Source of the DNA: Phycisphaerales bacterium
Lineage (GTDB): Bacteria; Planctomycetota; Phycisphaerae; Phycisphaerales; UBA1924
Assembly (NCBI GenBank): GCA_027083355.1
Contig: JALWOY010000167.1
Location: 1 to 50,458, forward strand
Length of the DNA stretch: 50,458 nt
Reading direction: 5' to 3'
The position numbers and the translations under genes are program-made. The notes under the pieces were generated by a model. That model saw only the letters and a program-made list of their open reading frames with translations. It searched no databases and had not been told where the DNA came from. Positions within the stretch are counted from its first letter, which is position 1; each line of letters opens with the position of its first letter. This document shows, in pieces, positions 48,314 to 50,458 of the stretch.

Positions 48314-48900
48314 TCACGCTCGTATCCGGCGGCTTCGATTCCACCCTCATGAGCCTGATGGCTCAAGAGGAAGGGGTCGAGCTTTTCCCGCTTTTTGTTG
48401 ACTATGGCCAGCTTGGCGCAAACAAGGAATGGGAAGCCTGTAAACGGATACATGAGAAGCACGGATTGCCACTTGTCACGCGAATGGACCTGTCAGGATT
48501 TGGAAAGACCATTCCCAGTGGAATAACCGATTCGCGTTTGAGGATCAACGAAGACGCTTTCCTGCCCGGAAGAAACCTTTTGTTCGTGTTGACTGGGGCA
48601 GCGCACGCATTCAAGGTGCAGGCGAACGGAGTTGCTCTCGGGTTGCTCGACCCTGCGCAGCACTTGTTCCCCGACCAAACACGAGAATTTGCCGAAGCGT
48701 GCGAAGCGATGATCGAAACAACAATGGGCAGGCGCATTCGGGTTCTTACGCCACTCATCGAGTTTTCAAAGAGCGACGTGTTGACTATGGCCAGAACCCG
48801 TGGATTGACCGGAACGTACTCATGCCATGCAGGTGGCGACACGCCGTGCGGAGTATGCGTAGCGTGCATGGAAATCATGAACGCAGAGAAAAGGAGCTGA
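48304..48900 (+). CDS. QueC-like protein (Cap9-type)
   Basis: The 198-residue protein starts behind AAGGAGG. It has the PP-loop SGGFDS (residues 8-13) for ATP, VDYGQ, and LPGRNLLFV as in QueC. The C-terminal zinc site is CHAGGDTPCGVCVAC. QueC turns 7-carboxy-7-deazaguanine into the amide and then the nitrile preQ0. It is shorter than usual QueC. No queD, queE or folE is present, so it would depend on host intermediates. In type IV CBASS the homologue Cap9 is reported to attach the deazaguanine to the N-terminal glycine of the CD-NTase. The next gene here starts with seven glycines. Confidence 0.9.
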   Translation: MGIVTLVSGGFDSTLMSLMAQEEGVELFPLFVDYGQLGANKEWEACKRIHEKHGLPLVTRMDLSGFGKTIPSGITDSRLRINEDAFLPGRNLLFVLTGAAHAFKVQANGVALGLLDPAQHLFPDQTREFAEACEAMIETTMGRRIRVLTPLIEFSKSDVLTMARTRGLTGTYSCHAGGDTPCGVCVACMEIMNAEKRS

Positions 48901-48902
48901 TC

Positions 48903-49409
48903 ATGGGTGGAGGCGGTGGCGGTGGCCGGGGGTTGACCTCGGACGAACTGAGATACTTGGAACAGCGGGCGAAGAAGTCGATGAAGGACCCCGGCTCGAC
49001 CGGAATATGTAACGTCTTCATCAGTTTCGCATCAGAAGACCTAAACGACGTGAATATGCTACGTGGGCAGGCGAAGAACCAAAATTCAGATATCGAGTTC
49101 AACGATTGGTCGCTCAAGAAGCCCTTTGACAGCAAGGAGGCCGAATACATCAAGCGAGGAATCAGAGAGCGCATACGGCAATGTTCCGTCACGGTTGTCT
49201 ACATCTCCGACAAGACGGCCGACAGCAAGTGGGTTAATTGGGAAATACAAGAAAGTATTGCGATGGGGAAAGGGGTTATCGCCATGCACAAAGGCGAGAG
49301 ACCGCCGAGCCGGCTACCTAAAGCAATCAGAGACAACAAGATACCCGTGGTTCCCTGGAACCAGAAGGAGCTGGCCAAGGCGATCAAAATACAATCTGAG
49401 GGCAGGTAG
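48903..49409 (+). CDS. TIR protein with N-terminal poly-glycine (putative QueC-like target)
   Basis: ATG 48903 follows AAGGAG by six bases, two bases after the queC-like stop, so the start is secure. The 168-residue protein begins MGGGGGGGRGLTSDELRYLE; removal of Met would expose Gly1. A helical linker to about residue 33 leads into a TIR domain: CNVFISFASEDLNDVNML, then CSVTVVYISDKTADSKW and WVNWEIQESIAMGKGV with Glu114 as the likely catalytic residue. It is ThsB-like. Poly-glycine starts are unusual for TIR proteins. Next to QueC/TGT/OGG homologues this suggests N-terminal deazaguanylation as regulator or trigger of TIR activity. That is inference by analogy with type IV CBASS. Confidence 0.9.
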   Translation: MGGGGGGGRGLTSDELRYLEQRAKKSMKDPGSTGICNVFISFASEDLNDVNMLRGQAKNQNSDIEFNDWSLKKPFDSKEAEYIKRGIRERIRQCSVTVVYISDKTADSKWVNWEIQESIAMGKGVIAMHKGERPPSRLPKAIRDNKIPVVPWNQKELAKAIKIQSEGR

Positions 49410-49952
49410 GACGAAGATAATATGCAAAAGACGCAACAGAATACCCACAGTCTCTGAACTGTCCCCATTATCTGTACTGGTCACAATGAGAGTTATAGTT
49501 CAAGGATAGGAACCGACAGGGATACTGACCACAGCGATGAGTACGGCCGATGGTGGTTGCTCTCACTCAACCTGGTACATGAAATCAAGGCAGGTCACAG
49601 GAGTATGTATTGTCCATTTCGTCGATAATCTCCTCGGCCCAACTGTGGACGCTCGGGAATCGCACAGCATATGGAACAGGTTCTGGAGGGTAGGTTGCAC
49701 CAGTTTCGACGGCTACGGACGAATGCTGAGTGTGAAGCTCAGACATCCATCAGGCATTCCTCAAACTCGCCGCGGCCATCGTCTGCATCGGGAGAATGCA
49801 CGGCGTGGGGTTTGTAACAGCATCTAATCGCTGGAGCAACAGTATGACGAAGCCTCACCTCGCTAGAGAACCGTTAACCAAGCGAGCTGTTATGACGAAT
49901 ATAAATACACATGTCCTTGCGTTTGAAACTCGTACAATCCGGGGAGCTTCAG
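49410..49952. other. Gene-poor region after the defence operon
   Basis: I see no convincing gene here. The open frame at 49537-49827 lacks a ribosome-binding site and reads as random sequence. GC is lower than in the phage genes. The region may hold decayed DNA from earlier insertions at the element's right end. Confidence 0.5.
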
Positions 49953-49985
49953 GGCCAGTATCGAGCACGGTACTGGCCTTCATTC
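49953..49985 (+). terminator. Weak terminator-like hairpin at the right edge
   Basis: An eight-base stem (GGCCAGTA at 49953-49960 with TACTGGCC at 49971-49978) is followed by TTCATTC. The T-tract is poor. Its loop begins TCGAGCA, like the loop of the left-edge terminator at 547, and both lie about 110-120 bases ahead of the CGATTCTCTCG block of the repeat. Confidence 0.5.
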
Positions 49986-50222
49986 TGCGGTCAGCAGGTC
50001 GCGAGCCGATATGCCCATAACCCGCTGTCGCAAAGGGATATGGAGACATGAGGTTCCGCCACGGATACAACTCGATTCTCTCGTCTGTTCACCGCGATGA
50101 CGGGGTTGGGGCGATTTCCAAGCGAAACTCTCCAACTCTCACCGCCGAGAGTGGGTACGGGTTAACAACGTTGTCCGGAAAGGGGTTGCCCGTTGTTCAA
50201 CCGACGATATCGAACAGGTTGA
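49953..50222. repeat. Right copy of the diverged flanking direct repeat
   Basis: This copy aligns with 547-806 in the same order. Blocks are the hairpin, GGTCGCGAGCCGATATGCCC...CGCAAAGGG, CGATTCTCTCG with TCTGTTCACCGC, the 34-base core at 50135-50168 (33 of 34 identical to 726-759), and ATCGAACAG. The zeta-toxin-like gene starts 22 bases after this segment. Confidence 0.7.
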
Positions 50223-50243
50223 TCGGCAGGGAGGCGTTCCGCC

Positions 50244-50458
50244 ATGGATAGCGTATCCCCGCGTGCGATCATCATTGCCGGTCCGAATGGCGCGGGGAAG
50301 ACGACCTTTGCACGGGAGTTTCTCCCCGCCGAGGGCAACTGTCCGACATTTATCAACGCCGACCTTATTGCACAGGGCCTTTCGCCATTCAGACCTGAAC
50401 TCATGGCGATCGAGGCATCGCGCCTGATGCTCGAGCGTGTCCGGCAGATGGTGGCCAA
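50244..50458 (+). CDS. Zeta-toxin-like P-loop kinase (truncated by window edge)
   Basis: ATG 50244 has GGGAGG upstream. The visible 71 residues contain [20 protein letters not shown] (Walker A, residues 8-27) and [20 protein letters not shown], the pattern of zeta-toxin-like AAA/kinase proteins. Zeta toxins phosphorylate UDP-N-acetylglucosamine; small relatives are common in toxin-antitoxin pairs. The antitoxin is not visible within the window. It lies beyond the right repeat, so it may belong to the host chromosome or to an adjacent element. Confidence 0.85.
   Translation, partial: MDSVSPRAIIIAGPNGAGKTTFAREFLPAEGNCPTFINADLIAQGLSPFRPELMAIEASRLMLERVRQMVA

Larger units (their letters stand above)
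726..50168. mobile_element. Prophage-like element with serine recombinase and defence cargo (proposed extent)
   Basis: The proposed limits are the two copies of the 34-base core at 726-759 and 50135-50168. Inside are a large serine recombinase near the left end, phage early, replication, packaging, head and tail modules, and a defence operon at the right end. This is the usual layout of a temperate phage with cargo at the end distal to the integrase. The limits are an inference because the flanking repeats are diverged and an older recombinase remnant lies just outside the left copy. No endolysin, holin or tail fibre was recognised, so the element may be defective or a phage-derived defence carrier. 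Confidence 0.5.

Noticed and set aside
46594-48900. A queuosine or dpd-type DNA deazaguanine modification pathway
   Set aside because: folE, queD, queE and the dpd partners are absent, the TGT-like protein lacks the zinc cysteines of a tRNA enzyme, and an OGG-like gene is included. This fits the type IV CBASS ancillary set better.
46594-48900. A Qat defence system (also QueC-containing)
   Set aside because: QatA-like ATPase, QatB and the TatD-like nuclease are missing, while TGT and OGG homologues are present.
45248-49409. A complete standard type IV CBASS
   Set aside because: No CD-NTase (no GS...DxD nucleotidyltransferase motif) is found among these genes or elsewhere in the window.
49537-49827. 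A 96-residue open frame after the defence operon
   Set aside because: No ribosome-binding site, no recognisable domain and composition like random sequence.

Overview
This high-GC window is most simply read as an integrated phage-derived element with a defence cargo. The host is probably a planctomycete or a similar high-GC bacterium. That is an inference from base composition, frequent GTG/TTG starts, and the pairing of a DUF2924 gene with a large serine recombinase; there is no rRNA or housekeeping gene to confirm it.

Layout. Left edge (1-1400): a recombinase C-terminal remnant, a terminator, a diverged repeat that recurs at the right edge, and a minus-strand HEPN gene. Integration module (1768-4521): a small ORF, a DUF2924 protein, a large serine recombinase and an HTH protein, closely packed. 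Next is an unrecognised two-gene operon (4719-7138). Early/replication module (7317-16870): sigma-like factor, PD-(D/E)XK nuclease, frameshifted winged-helix gene, Sak4-like ATPase, DUF669, RusA, SF2 helicase, Prim-Pol/DUF3987 protein, a cluster of GGTGAAACTT repeats, and a ParB-methyltransferase fusion. A minus-strand accessory cassette (16864-19410) holds a Doc toxin with an AbrB-type antitoxin and a HARE-HTH protein. The packaging/head/tail module (19584-38588) runs terminase, portal, protease-capsid fusion, neck and tail genes, tail-chaperone frames, lipoprotein, tape measure, distal tail proteins, methyltransferase, DUF115-like protein, and a Ser/Gly-rich protein with an intein-like Hint domain. 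A hipBA cassette is inserted behind the terminase next to a second, diverged terminase C-terminus. I recognise no endolysin and no tail fibre.

Defence cargo (38638-49409). A promoter overlapping a perfect palindrome drives an XRE regulator and then ten tightly spaced genes: hsdR, hsdS, an Abi/HEPN gene, hsdM, a four-segment SLATT-like membrane protein, a TIR protein, a TGT-like protein, an OGG-like HhH-GPD protein, a QueC-like protein, and a second TIR protein whose N-terminus is seven glycines. TGT/OGG/QueC is the ancillary set of type IV CBASS, but no CD-NTase is present. My recollection of recent work is that the CBASS QueC homologue (Cap9) attaches a deazaguanine to the N-terminal glycine of the CD-NTase. 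The poly-Gly TIR protein next to this QueC therefore suggests that the same modification machinery has been coupled to a Thoeris-like TIR/SLATT system. This is the most interesting feature of the window.

Right edge (49410-50458): about 540 bases with no convincing gene, a hairpin, the right copy of the diverged repeat, and the start of a zeta-toxin-like ATPase that runs off the window.
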